DNA of 64,000 nt from Brevundimonas halotolerans (lineage in GTDB: Bacteria > Pseudomonadota > Alphaproteobacteria > Caulobacterales > Caulobacteraceae). The notes beneath the pieces are model-generated. The model was not told where the DNA came from and searched no databases. It was given only the letters and a program-made list of their open reading frames with translations. The DNA is taken from NCBI RefSeq assembly GCF_003730275.1, contig NZ_QTTA01000002.1:26754-90753 (forward strand). The letters run 5' to 3'. Positions 54,893-63,839 of the stretch are shown one piece after another (position 1 is the stretch's first letter; every line of letters begins with the position of its first letter). A program made the translations under genes and the position numbers.

Positions 54893-55171
54893 TTACTTCC
54901 TTTTGGCCTTCTTGTCCGCCGCGTGGCCCGGGAACGACCGGGTCGGGGAGAACTCGCCAAACTTCATGCCGACCATTTCTTCGGAGACCGACACCGGCAC
55001 GTGCTTCATGCCGTTGTGGACACCAAAGGTCAGGCCAACGAACTGCGGCAGGATGGTGGACCGGCGCGACCAGGTCTTGATCACATCCTTGCGGCCCGAC
55101 GCTTGCGCGGTCTCGGCTTTCTTTAGCAGATACCCGTCGACAAACGGGCCTTTCCAGGAGGAGCGGGCCAT
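54893..55171 (-). CDS. rpsS: 30S ribosomal protein S19
   Basis: 92 aa. [41 protein letters not shown] and [29 protein letters not shown] match the family throughout. Confidence 0.98.
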   Translation of the reverse strand: MARSSWKGPFVDGYLLKKAETAQASGRKDVIKTWSRRSTILPQFVGLTFGVHNGMKHVPVSVSEEMVGMKFGEFSPTRSFPGHAADKKAKRK

Positions 55172-55173
55172 CT

Positions 55174-56007
55174 TTAGCGAGCCTTCTTAACGTGGCGGCT
55201 ACGGATGATGTATTTGTCCGTGGCCTTGTTCTTGCGGGTACGGGTGCCCTTGGTGTCCTTGCCCCAGGGCGTGACCGGCGTCCGGCCACCCGAGGTCCGA
55301 CCTTCACCACCACCGTGCGGGTGGTCGATCGGGTTCATGGCAACACCGCGGACGTGCGGACGGAAGCCCATGTGGCGCTTGCGACCGGCTTTGCCGAGGT
55401 TCTGGTTCATGTGGTCGGGGTTCGACACCGCGCCCACCGTGGCCATGCAACCGTCCAGAACCATGCGCAGCTCGCCCGAACCCAGACGGATCTGGGCGTA
55501 ACCGGCGTCGCGGCCGACCAGCTGGGCGTAGGCACCGGCCGAACGGGCCAGCTGGGCGCCCTTGCCCGGCTTCATCTCGATGTTGTGGATGATCGTACCC
55601 ACCGGCATCGAACGAAGCGGCATGGCATTGCCCGGCTTCACGTCGGTCTTTTCGCCTGCGACCACCGTGTCGCCCGCCTTCAGGCGTTGCGGCGCGATGA
55701 TGTAGGCCTTTTCGCCGTCCTCATAGGTGATGAGGGCGATGAAGGCGGTGCGGTTCGGATCGTATTCCAGGCGCTCGACGGTCGCCGTCTGGAACTTGCG
55801 ACGCTTGAAGTCGATCTTGCGGTACAGGGTCTTGGCACCACCGCCGCGGAAGCGGACGGCGATACGACCACCGGCACCGCGACCGCCGGACTTGGTAAGG
55901 CCTTCGGTCAGCGACTTCTCCGGACGCCCCTTGTGGAGCTCCGAACGGTCGATCAGCACCAGGGCGCGGCGGCCCGGCGACGTCGGATTATATGTCTTCA
56001 GAGCCAT
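55174..56007 (-). CDS. rplB: 50S ribosomal protein L2
   Basis: 277 aa. [36 protein letters not shown], the [22 protein letters not shown] loop with the conserved His important for peptidyl transfer, and [24 protein letters not shown]. Ends 3 bp before rpsS. Confidence 0.98.
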   Translation of the reverse strand: MALKTYNPTSPGRRALVLIDRSELHKGRPEKSLTEGLTKSGGRGAGGRIAVRFRGGGAKTLYRKIDFKRRKFQTATVERLEYDPNRTAFIALITYEDGEKAYIIAPQRLKAGDTVVAGEKTDVKPGNAMPLRSMPVGTIIHNIEMKPGKGAQLARSAGAYAQLVGRDAGYAQIRLGSGELRMVLDGCMATVGAVSNPDHMNQNLGKAGRKRHMGFRPHVRGVAMNPIDHPHGGGEGRTSGGRTPVTPWGKDTKGTRTRKNKATDKYIIRSRHVKKAR

Positions 56008-56011
56008 CGGT

Positions 56012-56317
56012 TCAGAGCCCCGTGGTAACGTCGATGGACTGGCCGTCGGCCAGCGTCACGATCGCTTTCTTGATGTCTACCCGACGGCCCATGATGCCGC
56101 GGAAACGCTTGGTCTTGCCCTTTTGAACCAGGGTGTTGACCTTGACGACGCTGACCTTGAACAGGCTTTCGACCGCCGCAGCGATCTCGTCCTTGGTGGC
56201 CGTACCGGCCACACGGAAGACGACCTTGTTCTGCTCGGACAGGATCGTCGCCTTCTCGGTGATGATCGGCGAGAGGATCGTGTCGTAGTGTTTGGCTGTG
56301 GGTTGAGCGCCGGCCAT
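56012..56317 (-). CDS. rplW: 50S ribosomal protein L23
   Basis: 101 aa. [27 protein letters not shown] and [20 protein letters not shown] are diagnostic. Docking site for trigger factor and SRP at the exit tunnel. ATG overlaps the rplD stop (TAATG). Confidence 0.97.
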   Translation of the reverse strand: MAGAQPTAKHYDTILSPIITEKATILSEQNKVVFRVAGTATKDEIAAAVESLFKVSVVKVNTLVQKGKTKRFRGIMGRRVDIKKAIVTLADGQSIDVTTGL

Positions 56318-56955
56318 TATGCGGCCTCCTTCTCAGAGAAGCGCGCCTCGATCGCCTCGACGGCGGCCTTGGTCAGCACCAGCTTGTCGGCCCGAAGGAT
56401 GTCATAGACGTTCAGGCCGGCATTCGGCAGCACGTCGATGTTCGGGATGTTGCGAGCCGCCAGACCGAAGCCGACATCGACTTCCGGACCGGCGATGATC
56501 AGGCACTTGGTCCAGCCCAGCTTGCCGAACTGCTCACGCAGCTTGGCGGTCTTGGGTTCCTTGACCGAGACGCTGTCGACCACGATCAGGTCGCCCGAGA
56601 CGACCTTGGACGACAGGGCGTGGCGCAGGGCCAGGGCACGGACCTTCTTGGGCAGCGAGAAGCCGTGGTCGCGAACGACCGGGCCGAAGGCGCGCGAACC
56701 ACCGACGAACTGCGGGGCGCGACGCGAACCGTGACGGGCGCCGCCGGTTCCCTTCTGCTTGTACATCTTCTTGCCGGTGCGCGAGTTTTCGTTGCGCGTC
56801 TGGACCTTGTGGGTACCGGCGCGGCGCTTGGCCAGTTGCCAGTTCACATAGCGGGCCAGCAGGTCGCCGCGGATGTCGGTGATGCCGAATACGGCATCCG
56901 ACAGCTCCACATCGCCCGAGGCCTTGCCGTCGAGTTTGATGACCGAGAGCTTCAT
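56317..56955 (-). CDS. rplD: 50S ribosomal protein L4
   Basis: 212 aa. Contains the tunnel loop [34 protein letters not shown] and the C-terminal [21 protein letters not shown]. In E. coli L4 autoregulates the S10 operon; whether that applies here is unknown. ATG overlaps the rplC stop (TAATG). Confidence 0.98.
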   Translation of the reverse strand: MKLSVIKLDGKASGDVELSDAVFGITDIRGDLLARYVNWQLAKRRAGTHKVQTRNENSRTGKKMYKQKGTGGARHGSRRAPQFVGGSRAFGPVVRDHGFSLPKKVRALALRHALSSKVVSGDLIVVDSVSVKEPKTAKLREQFGKLGWTKCLIIAGPEVDVGFGLAARNIPNIDVLPNAGLNVYDILRADKLVLTKAAVEAIEARFSEKEAA

Positions 56956-57728
56956 TACGCTTCACCGCCTTCTGTGGTTTCGGCGACGGGGGCGTCCTCG
57001 GCCGGGGTCTCGGCGGGCGCCTCAGCAGCAGCCTTGCCCGAAGACTTCACGGCACCGGGGAACGGAGCGTCGGCCGGACGGGCCTTCTTGATGGAGTCGC
57101 GAACCTTGACGTAGCTGCCGTCGTGACCCGGGACAGCGCCCTTGATCAGGATCAGGCCGCGGTCGACGTCGACGCGGAACACAGTCAGGTTCTGCAGGGT
57201 GACGGTTTCCTGACCCAGGTGACCCGCCATCTTCTTGCCGGCGAAGGTCTTGCCCGGGTCCTGACGGTTACCCGTCGAACCGTGCGAGCGGTGCGAGACC
57301 GACACACCGTGGGTGGCCCGCAGACCGCCGAAGTTCCAGCGCTTCATGGCACCGGCAAAACCCTTACCGATGGTCTGGCCCTGAATGTCCACGGTCTGGC
57401 CGGCGATGAAGTGGTCCGCCGACAGCTCGGCACCGACATCCATCAGCGCGTCTTCCGACACGCGGAACTCGGCGACGATACGCTTGGGCTCGACCTCAGC
57501 GTTGGCGAACACCGTGCGTTGCGCCTTGTTGGTGCGCTTGGCCTTGCGGGCACCGGCACCCAGCTGCAGGGCGACATAGCCGTCCCGCTCCTGCGTGCGC
57601 TGACCCACGACCTGGCAGCCATCGAGCTGCAGCACGGTCACAGGGACATGCGCGCCATCTTCAGCGAAGATACGCGTCATTCCCAGCTTCTTGGCGATCA
57701 CGCCCGTTCTTTGCGCGTCTTTGCGCAT
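56955..57728 (-). CDS. rplC: 50S ribosomal protein L3 with acidic C-terminal extension
   Basis: 257 aa from the ATG at 57728. [28 protein letters not shown] at the N-terminus, [44 protein letters not shown] in the core. The last about 40 residues ([19 protein letters not shown]) form an acidic, probably disordered tail absent from E. coli L3. Confidence 0.97.
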   Translation of the reverse strand: MRKDAQRTGVIAKKLGMTRIFAEDGAHVPVTVLQLDGCQVVGQRTQERDGYVALQLGAGARKAKRTNKAQRTVFANAEVEPKRIVAEFRVSEDALMDVGAELSADHFIAGQTVDIQGQTIGKGFAGAMKRWNFGGLRATHGVSVSHRSHGSTGNRQDPGKTFAGKKMAGHLGQETVTLQNLTVFRVDVDRGLILIKGAVPGHDGSYVKVRDSIKKARPADAPFPGAVKSSGKAAAEAPAETPAEDAPVAETTEGGEA

Positions 57729-57747
57729 CGGATCCCGCCTCTTCTTC

Positions 57748-58053
<306 letters not shown>

Positions 58054-58295
58054 ATCGGTCGTATTTCCCAAGCAGGCGAACCTGCGTCCCTGTGAACCAT
58101 TTCAAAGACCGGAGTCTTCAGGCCGAAGCCTTCAGAGTACGCACGTCCGCAAAAACGAGCGGCCCACGCAGTTACCCGCGAAGGCCGTTTAAGTCCTGGA
58201 TCGCTGCAAAGAACAGGGTCTCAGGTCGTTCCTGCGGACCGCGTCTGCACTTCATACTCACGCGAAGTGCACAGCCGGTCCAACAAGAGTGGGGG
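58054..58295 (-). other. Long 5' leader of the S10 operon
   Basis: About 235 nt between the predicted start of transcription and rpsJ, without a credible ORF. Contains a short GCAGG-CCTGC stem near 58065-58080 and imperfect GAAGGC/TTCAGGCC repeats near 58105-58135. Could host autoregulation, but I see no structure matching a known ribosomal leader. Confidence 0.45.
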
Positions 58296-58324
58296 CTTAT
58301 GCCGTTCGATTCCGCCTGCGTCAA
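58296..58324 (-). promoter_or_regulatory. Promoter of the S10-spc ribosomal cluster
   Basis: TTGACG (58319-58324), 17-bp spacer, CATAAG (58296-58301) on the minus strand. Same box style as the alpha-operon promoter. It lies just before the stop of the upstream GIN-domain gene. Confidence 0.55.
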
Positions 58325-58343
58325 GGGCGGAATTCCACGGATG

Positions 58344-59207
58344 TCAGCGACCGATGCTTATGTCGCCCGACCCTAGGATGGCGCGGCTGACGCGACCGGT
58401 CACTTCATGGACCCGGACATCGCCCGAACCGGCAATCGACACGCTCAGATCGCCGACCGTACCCCGGAATTCCACGTCTCCCGAGCCCGCGATGGAAATA
58501 TCCACGCGCGGAGCGGTGCCGCCGCGGACAAGAAGATCGCCCGATCCGGCTACGCCCAGCTCGACCGGACCGTTGACGCCGGCGACCTCCACATCGCCTG
58601 AACCCCCGATACCGATGTCCAGATCGCGAGTCGCCCCGGCGCGGACATTGCCCGAGCCGCCAATGCCGATCTTCAGCCTCTCGGAGGTGCCCACCAGGGC
58701 ATCCCCCGATCCCGCGAGGGACAGGTCAAGCGTCCCGGTAACATTGGCGATGGTCCAGTCGCCGCATCCAGCATTGCCGAACTCGACGTCGCTGGCGCCG
58801 CGTCCGATCGTGCCGAAGACCGCGCCCGAGGCGCTCACCTCCACCTTGCAGGGGGTTCTGACGACGATCAACGGGGCCTCGTCCAGACGGACCCGTCCGA
58901 CATCGCGCAGATCGACCGACGCGCCCTCCCCCGGCTGGCGCGCGCTGGCGGGGCCCGAGCGGCAGTTGCGGATGGCGCGACGCGGCAGATTGCCGTCCAC
59001 CTCGATTCGGTCGCCCCTCTGGCGGACCGTCGGCACCGGCAGGTCGGCGCGGCCCCGCTCGATCTCGACGGCAACATCCGCGCGGTCCTCGACCAGCACG
59101 ATGACCCGGGCAACGGCATTTTCGATCTGGACGTCCTGGGCCTGTACCGTGCCGGCCAGCGCGGTCGTCGACAGCAGAGCGGCGGACAGGATGAGTGCGG
59201 ATTTCAT
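58344..59207 (-). CDS. Exported GIN-domain (DUF2807-type) auto-transporter-adhesin-like protein
   Basis: 287 aa from the ATG at 59207 with GGGAGGAA upstream. The signal peptide ends VQA-Q. The C-terminal half is a regular beta-helix-like repeat with recurrent GSGDV/GSGN turns (about 165-285), as in the putative adhesin GIN domain. A middle region holds three Cys (NCRSG, TPCKVE, AGCGDW). Probably envelope-associated; role unknown. Third gene of a likely three-gene operon with the cupin and acetyltransferase genes. Confidence 0.88.
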   Translation of the reverse strand: MKSALILSAALLSTTALAGTVQAQDVQIENAVARVIVLVEDRADVAVEIERGRADLPVPTVRQRGDRIEVDGNLPRRAIRNCRSGPASARQPGEGASVDLRDVGRVRLDEAPLIVVRTPCKVEVSASGAVFGTIGRGASDVEFGNAGCGDWTIANVTGTLDLSLAGSGDALVGTSERLKIGIGGSGNVRAGATRDLDIGIGGSGDVEVAGVNGPVELGVAGSGDLLVRGGTAPRVDISIAGSGDVEFRGTVGDLSVSIAGSGDVRVHEVTGRVSRAILGSGDISIGR

Positions 59208-59267
59208 GGGTGTTCCTCCCTTTCCCAACATGAGGAAAGGATGCGCGCCCGAGGCCCGCCTGTCATT

Positions 59268-59295
59268 TTAACTCGAGGTCATGACCTCGAATTAA
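59268..59295. repeat. 28-bp palindrome across the cupin-gene stop codon
   Basis: Centre TCGAGGTCATGACCTCGA (59273-59290) is a perfect 18-bp palindrome with no spacer. Beyond one mismatched pair the symmetry continues with TTAA on each side. It spans the stop codon at 59279-59281. On the minus strand only AAAATG follows, so a terminator role is weak; a dimeric-protein site is equally possible. Confidence 0.55.
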
Positions 59296-60199
59296 TGGAG
59301 CCCGCCCCGTCCAAGGCCCCGACCTCGGGTTCAAAGTCGCGTTCGAACCGGGCGATCTGATCCGGCATCAGCTTCAGCTTCCTGAACGCCAGCGATGCGG
59401 CCCAGCGGGCGGCAAGCCCCACCGTGCCGAGCGTGTCGGTCGAGCGGGGCTGATGTCTCCGCGCCCGGGCAACGGCATTGGCATAGAGGGCCCCGTTGCG
59501 GAACCGGGTCGGCCAGGTCTGAAAGTCCATCGACAGCGACACGCAGAACCGGTCCAGATTCTCGACCCGGTGCGGCGCATAGAAGGGCCAGGTCAGCGCC
59601 TGCCCCGGCTCCAGATCAACCACCTGGGCATCGGCCTCGAAGCTGCGGCTGTACGGCACTTCTTCGGTCGTCTGGCGGGCGACCACCTGTTCCATGGCAA
59701 TCTCGGGCAGGTGCAACTCATCGCCCGGATAGACGAACACCCGCTTGCGGCCGCGCAGGTGAAACAGCACCACGCCCGCCGCGTCGAAATGATAGGGCAC
59801 CCGCGCCTTGGGCGACGACAGGATCAGCTGGCCCGCATTGCGTACCGCCTTCAGCCCCGGATAGCGCGCCTGTATGGTTGCCAACTCGCCCATCGCGGCC
59901 TGCCACAGCTCGGGCCATCCCTGTTCGACCGAGCGCAGATTGACCCACAGGCGCCCCTGTTTGATCGCCTCCAGCAGTTCAGCGCCCGACAGGCGCCCGC
60001 GCGCCCCGGTGCGCAGGCGCGACTGGCCGTCGTCGTCATAGTCATAGAGGTTGATGTCAAACAGCTCGGCCGGATAGCGATCCAGCAGGGCGGCGAGCGC
60101 CTCGTCCGAGGCAAAGCCGCGATCGACCAGCGTATGGGGGTGCACATCCCCCTTTGCGATCGGGCCGGTGTAGCGCGAAGGGGCGGTCTTTTGCAGCAT
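59279..60199 (-). CDS. Cupin-like / JmjC-type Fe(II) oxygenase-like protein
   Basis: 306 aa. The HxD...H iron-binding triad of 2-oxoglutarate oxygenases is present: H137 and D139 in PYHFDAAG, H210 in FYAPHRVEN; K152 in RGRKRVFVYP could contact the co-substrate. Resembles the cupin_8/FIH-like group. An N-terminal helical region (1-125) precedes the barrel. Starts 17 bp after the acetyltransferase stop, so a shared pathway is likely. Confidence 0.78.
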   Translation of the reverse strand: MLQKTAPSRYTGPIAKGDVHPHTLVDRGFASDEALAALLDRYPAELFDINLYDYDDDGQSRLRTGARGRLSGAELLEAIKQGRLWVNLRSVEQGWPELWQAAMGELATIQARYPGLKAVRNAGQLILSSPKARVPYHFDAAGVVLFHLRGRKRVFVYPGDELHLPEIAMEQVVARQTTEEVPYSRSFEADAQVVDLEPGQALTWPFYAPHRVENLDRFCVSLSMDFQTWPTRFRNGALYANAVARARRHQPRSTDTLGTVGLAARWAASLAFRKLKLMPDQIARFERDFEPEVGALDGAGSINSRS

Positions 60200-60216
60200 C
60201 GGGTCTCTCCGGTCGA

Positions 60217-61365
60217 TCAGGCCGAGGCCGTCAGGATGTCGGGCGTCTTCCTCAGGGCCGCGCGGGCCGCGACCGCCACACCCCGCATGCGCGCCAGACC
60301 ATCGACCTCGCAGGCCTCAATGGCCGACCAGCGACGGCGCAGACTGGTGCGCAGGGCCTCGCTCCGCACCGGGCCGACCAGGGTCTCCAGCGTCGCCGCC
60401 GCCGCACCGCCCAGGCTGGCCTGCAGGCCGGGCTTCTGGATGACGGCCTCGCGCAGGCTCTGGGAGGCATTGCAGAAATACTTCTTGTAGTGCTCGCCAC
60501 CGAAGCCGAAATCGAACACGCGATACCCCTGCTCCGAGCCCTGACGCATGGTCTCGAGGCTCAGCAGCACTCCGGGCGAGCAGCGCGCCAGACCGGGCAC
60601 ATAGGCCGGGAACCAGAAGTGATAATGGCTGTCGGCGTGCAGAGAATATTCCAGGGCACACAGCCTGTCGCCCGCCCACAGCCCCGCGATCGAGGCGCCA
60701 AAGTCGCCCTTGGCCTGCATCAGCGCTTCCAGCAGCCGTACCGTCCAGCCACAGGCGAACACATCGTGCAGGCTGCTGCGCCGGTACTGATCGCGCTTCA
60801 GGTCAATGACCTGCGTCAGCAGCTCGGGGTCGCGCAGGCCCAGTTCGACGCGCACAGGGCCCAGTTCCGTCTCGAGACTGCGGCGGGCGCGCTCCTTGTC
60901 CTTGAAGTATTTGCCCTGGGTCGTGCGCCGTTCGGCGTACCAGGGCTCAAAGCCGGCGTCCGGGAGCACGGCCATCACCGCTTCGCGCACCCGGCCCGCC
61001 CCGCCGGGCCCAACCCAGCCACTGACGTTGAGCCGGTTGCCGTCCAGCAGGTCGGCGACATGGGTCAGGGTCGGGGCCGTCTCGGGGTGGCTGATGATCC
61101 CGTGGTAATCGTTCATCGGCGCCGCCAGCGGCTGGATCGCCCCGCCACGGGTCTGGTGCGGGAAGAAGCCCACGACATCCTCGCCCCGGTGCAGCACGGC
61201 CACGCGCGCGCCCGGCGTGACCCCGGCGGCGATGCGGGTAAACTCGGGCCGGAAATAGGGGCTGGACAGCGCCGGATTGGCGAGGCGCATCTGCTCCCAC
61301 AACGTCCAGTGATCCGCCGACAGGCGCTCAACGCCCAGCATCTCGACCTTCAGAGCCATCGCCAT
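60217..61365 (-). CDS. GNAT-superfamily acetyltransferase (CelD/BcsL-like, Acetyltransf_6)
   Basis: 382 aa. Two tandem GNAT-like halves; the C-terminal half has ASIAGLWAGDRLCALEYSLHADSHYHFWFPAYVPGLARCSPGVLLSLE, followed by FDFGFGGEHYKKYF, typical of the CelD/FemAB-like group. Members act in polysaccharide or envelope modification, but the acceptor is unknown. In-frame ATGs at 61365 and 61359 are both possible. First gene of a likely operon with the cupin and GIN proteins. Confidence 0.85.
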   Translation of the reverse strand: MAMALKVEMLGVERLSADHWTLWEQMRLANPALSSPYFRPEFTRIAAGVTPGARVAVLHRGEDVVGFFPHQTRGGAIQPLAAPMNDYHGIISHPETAPTLTHVADLLDGNRLNVSGWVGPGGAGRVREAVMAVLPDAGFEPWYAERRTTQGKYFKDKERARRSLETELGPVRVELGLRDPELLTQVIDLKRDQYRRSSLHDVFACGWTVRLLEALMQAKGDFGASIAGLWAGDRLCALEYSLHADSHYHFWFPAYVPGLARCSPGVLLSLETMRQGSEQGYRVFDFGFGGEHYKKYFCNASQSLREAVIQKPGLQASLGGAAAATLETLVGPVRSEALRTSLRRRWSAIEACEVDGLARMRGVAVAARAALRKTPDILTASA

Positions 61366-61558
61366 TCCCGTCTCGTTCGCCTCGCTCGGGTCCGCCTGTC
61401 GCGTACCCCCGTCATCTCAAACCTAACCGATCAGCCTTGAACCCGGGTTGAGAGCCATGGTGAACGCGGCATTAGTCATGCCGGGCGAGCGGGAGCCTCC
61501 CGGGCGCCTTGAGCGTTGAGCCTGCGCCGGGCACTGTGCTCGTCGAAGGAGTCCTCCC

Positions 61559-61720
61559 ATGACCGACCCCCGACCCGATAACCGCTCTGTTGAAAACGAG
61601 GACCAGCGCCCCTCAAAGGATGGCGAGCCCCCGCGTCCGGCCACCGAACCCCGCGGCTCGGAAGGCTCCAGCAATTCGGGCGAGACCGAAACCGACCCCG
61701 CCACCGGCGAAGAGAACTGA
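61559..61720 (+). CDS. Small hydrophilic protein (53 aa) coupled to the SGNH hydrolase
   Basis: ATG at 61559 with AAGGAG about 8 nt upstream; stop TGA overlaps the next ATG as TGATG. The product is Pro, Glu, Asp, Ser and Thr-rich with no hydrophobic stretch, so probably disordered and cytoplasmic. No family recognised. The good ribosome-binding site and start/stop coupling argue it is translated, possibly to deliver ribosomes to the downstream gene. Confidence 0.55.
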   Translation: MTDPRPDNRSVENEDQRPSKDGEPPRPATEPRGSEGSSNSGETETDPATGEEN

Positions 61721-62490
61721 TGCGACCCGCCGGCACCCTCGCCTCCCTGTTGGCCGTCCTTGCGATGGGGGCCTGCGCCCTCGTCCCCGGGCCCTCGACC
61801 ATCCGGGCGTTCGAAGTGCCGGCGGCTTGCCCGGTCTCGACCAGTGGCTTTCGGGCGAATGACGGCCTTATGCGCAGCCGTGCCGCACTTCGGGCAGGAG
61901 CACTGACAATCCTGGCCGTCGGCTCCTCGAGCATCGAGGGAGTGGGCGCCAGCCAGCCTGAACGCGGCTATGTCCCGCTGGTCCAGGCGGGTCTGCGCGA
62001 CGCCTTCCCCGACGCCCGCATCACCGTCATCAATCGCGGCATCGGCGGCGAGACGACCGCTGACACGGTCACCCGGCTGCAGGCCGAGATCGACGCCGCC
62101 CGCCCCCATCTGGTCATCTGGCAGCTGGGCACTAATGATATGCTGCGCGACCTGACCCTCGCCCGGGTGGTCAGCGATTTTGACCGAGGGCGCGACATCC
62201 TGGATGCCGCCGGCGTCGATGTGGTGCTGATCGATCCCCAGCGTCTTCCCGAAGACACCGACAACGACGGCTTCCGGGGCCGTAACACCCTGCTCGCCGG
62301 AGTGGCCGGTACGATTGCCTACCTCGGCACGCGAGAAGGCTATGCCGTCGATCCTCGCTTCGGCCCCATGTCCGGTTGGACCGGTCTGGAAGGCGGCGGG
62401 GTCGGCCCCGACGATCTGCATCTCAACGACAGCGGCTATGCCTGCTGGGCCGCCAATACCGTCGCAGGCCTCGGCAAGGCGCTGCGCTGA
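61720..62490 (+). CDS. SGNH/GDSL-family hydrolase, predicted lipoprotein
   Basis: 256 aa. The lipobox is MGAC (C19). Catalytic blocks: block I GSSSIEG (the GDS motif with Ser for Asp; nucleophile predicted S70), block II NRGIGGET, block III QLGTNDML, block V DDLHLND with the catalytic His. An esterase/lipase of the envelope; substrate unknown. Translation couples to the 53-aa ORF upstream. Confidence 0.88.
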   Translation: MRPAGTLASLLAVLAMGACALVPGPSTIRAFEVPAACPVSTSGFRANDGLMRSRAALRAGALTILAVGSSSIEGVGASQPERGYVPLVQAGLRDAFPDARITVINRGIGGETTADTVTRLQAEIDAARPHLVIWQLGTNDMLRDLTLARVVSDFDRGRDILDAAGVDVVLIDPQRLPEDTDNDGFRGRNTLLAGVAGTIAYLGTREGYAVDPRFGPMSGWTGLEGGGVGPDDLHLNDSGYACWAANTVAGLGKALR

Positions 62491-62546
62491 GGGGAACGCG
62501 GGCGGCCCTGCGGGTTTGGACAGGGGCCCTCAACCGGAGCCTGTCC

Positions 62547-63659
62547 ATGATCCTTCGCCGCCCTCTCCCCGTGGTCCTCCTTGCCGCCCTGCCCCTGCTG
62601 GCGACTGCGGCCTGTGGTGACAATGACCGCGAGCGATCCCAACTGGAGGCGTCGAGTCCGGCCCGGGATGAAGCGACCCGCCTGCGCCAGTCGATCGAAT
62701 CCGCCACCTTCACCTCACCCACGTCCGACACGGACACCGATACGGCGAACGGGGAGGATGAGACTGCCGACTCATCGGAGCGCGGCGGTGCGGTCACCGA
62801 GGCCCTGCCCGACGAGGCGCGGCCCAACCCCGCCATGGCCCGGGCCCAGATCCTGCTGGACCGCACCCGTTTCTCCCCCGGCATCATCGACGGCTTGGGC
62901 GGCGATAACACCCGCCAGGCCATCGCCGCCTTTCAGGAGGCCAACGACCTGGAGGTGACCGGCGAACTGGACGCGAAGGTCTTCGAGCAACTGACCTCGG
63001 GCGACAGCAACCGGGTGCTGACCGACTACACCCTTACCGAAGACGACGTGGCCGGCCCCTTCATCGGCACCGTGCCCGAAGACATCGCCGCCATGGGCGA
63101 GCTCGAGACGGTCGGCTACGCCGATGCCCGCGAAGCGCTGGCCGAGAAGTTTCACATGAGCGAGGCCCTGCTGGACGCGCTCAACCCGGGGGTCGATTTC
63201 GGCCGCGCGGGCCAGACCATCGTCGTCGCCGCGACCGGCCCGGACACGCTTGATGGCAAGGTCGCCCGCATCGAGGTCACCAAGGCCGAGAACTCGCTCC
63301 GCGCCTTCGACGCCGACGGCAAGCTGCTGGCCTTCTATCCCGCCACCATTGGCAGCAGCGAGACCCCCTCCCCGTCCGGCTCCCACACGGTGCGAGCGAT
63401 CGCGCCGCGACCGAACTACACCTATGACCCGTCCATGTTCGGCGAGAGCGGAGGCAAGGTCATCGTGCCGCCCGGCCCGAACAATCCGGTCGGCGCGGTG
63501 TGGATTGACCTGTCGCGCGACGGATATGGCATCCACGGAACCCCTGAGCCGGCCAAGATCGGCAAGACCGCCTCCAGCGGCTGCGTCCGCCTGACCAACT
63601 GGGACGTCGAACAATTGGCCAGCGCCGTCGAAGAGGGCGTGGAGGTGGAGTTCGTCTGA
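62547..63659 (+). CDS. L,D-transpeptidase (YkuD domain) with peptidoglycan-binding domain, predicted lipoprotein
   Basis: 370 aa from the ATG at 62547 with GGAG upstream. The lipobox is TAAC. An acidic, disordered linker (about 25-90) precedes a peptidoglycan-binding domain (about 95-150: ARAQILLDRTRFSPGIIDGLGGDNTRQAIAAFQ). A YkuD domain ends with the catalytic motif HGTPEPAKIGKTASSGC-V-R. Probably forms 3-3 cross-links or attaches proteins to peptidoglycan. Confidence 0.92.
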   Translation: MILRRPLPVVLLAALPLLATAACGDNDRERSQLEASSPARDEATRLRQSIESATFTSPTSDTDTDTANGEDETADSSERGGAVTEALPDEARPNPAMARAQILLDRTRFSPGIIDGLGGDNTRQAIAAFQEANDLEVTGELDAKVFEQLTSGDSNRVLTDYTLTEDDVAGPFIGTVPEDIAAMGELETVGYADAREALAEKFHMSEALLDALNPGVDFGRAGQTIVVAATGPDTLDGKVARIEVTKAENSLRAFDADGKLLAFYPATIGSSETPSPSGSHTVRAIAPRPNYTYDPSMFGESGGKVIVPPGPNNPVGAVWIDLSRDGYGIHGTPEPAKIGKTASSGCVRLTNWDVEQLASAVEEGVEVEFV

Positions 63660-63706
63660 CGGGGCTAGGCTCGCGACGCGGTCGCGGCCACTTGAGGCCG
63701 GACAGC

Positions 63707-63736
63707 AAAACGGCCCCCGGATCGCTCCGGGGGCCG
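63707..63736 (-). terminator. Rho-independent terminator downstream of tuf
   Basis: Perfect 11-bp GC-rich stem (63711-63721 with 63726-63736) and a 4-nt loop, followed on the minus strand by TTTT. It lies beyond the second EF-Tu tail copy, not directly after the intact tuf stop. Confidence 0.85.
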
Positions 63737-63764
63737 CTCTGTTATGCGTATTCGTGTCTACCGA

Positions 63765-63797
63765 TTACTCGGTGATCTTGGAGACCACGCCGGCGCC
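63765..63797 (-). pseudogene. Detached second copy of the EF-Tu C-terminal tail
   Basis: Reads [14 protein letters not shown] in the minus direction, identical in protein to the last ten residues of the tuf copy 42 bp upstream, but using different third-position bases in eight of ten codons. No start codon or further tuf homology precedes it. It is followed, after 28 nt, by the terminator stem. Confidence 0.75.
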
Positions 63798-63801
63798 GCC
63801 T

Positions 63802-63824
63802 CCGTGTGCGCTTGTCGCACACGG
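63802..63824 (-). repeat. Perfect 9-bp hairpin between the two EF-Tu tails
   Basis: CCGTGTGCG, loop of 5, CGCACACGG. It starts 15 bp after the intact tuf stop. It has no T-run, so termination is not implied. It fills most of the 42-bp spacer between the intact tail and the detached one. Confidence 0.7.
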
Positions 63825-63839
63825 CGCTCGTTTCGATGA

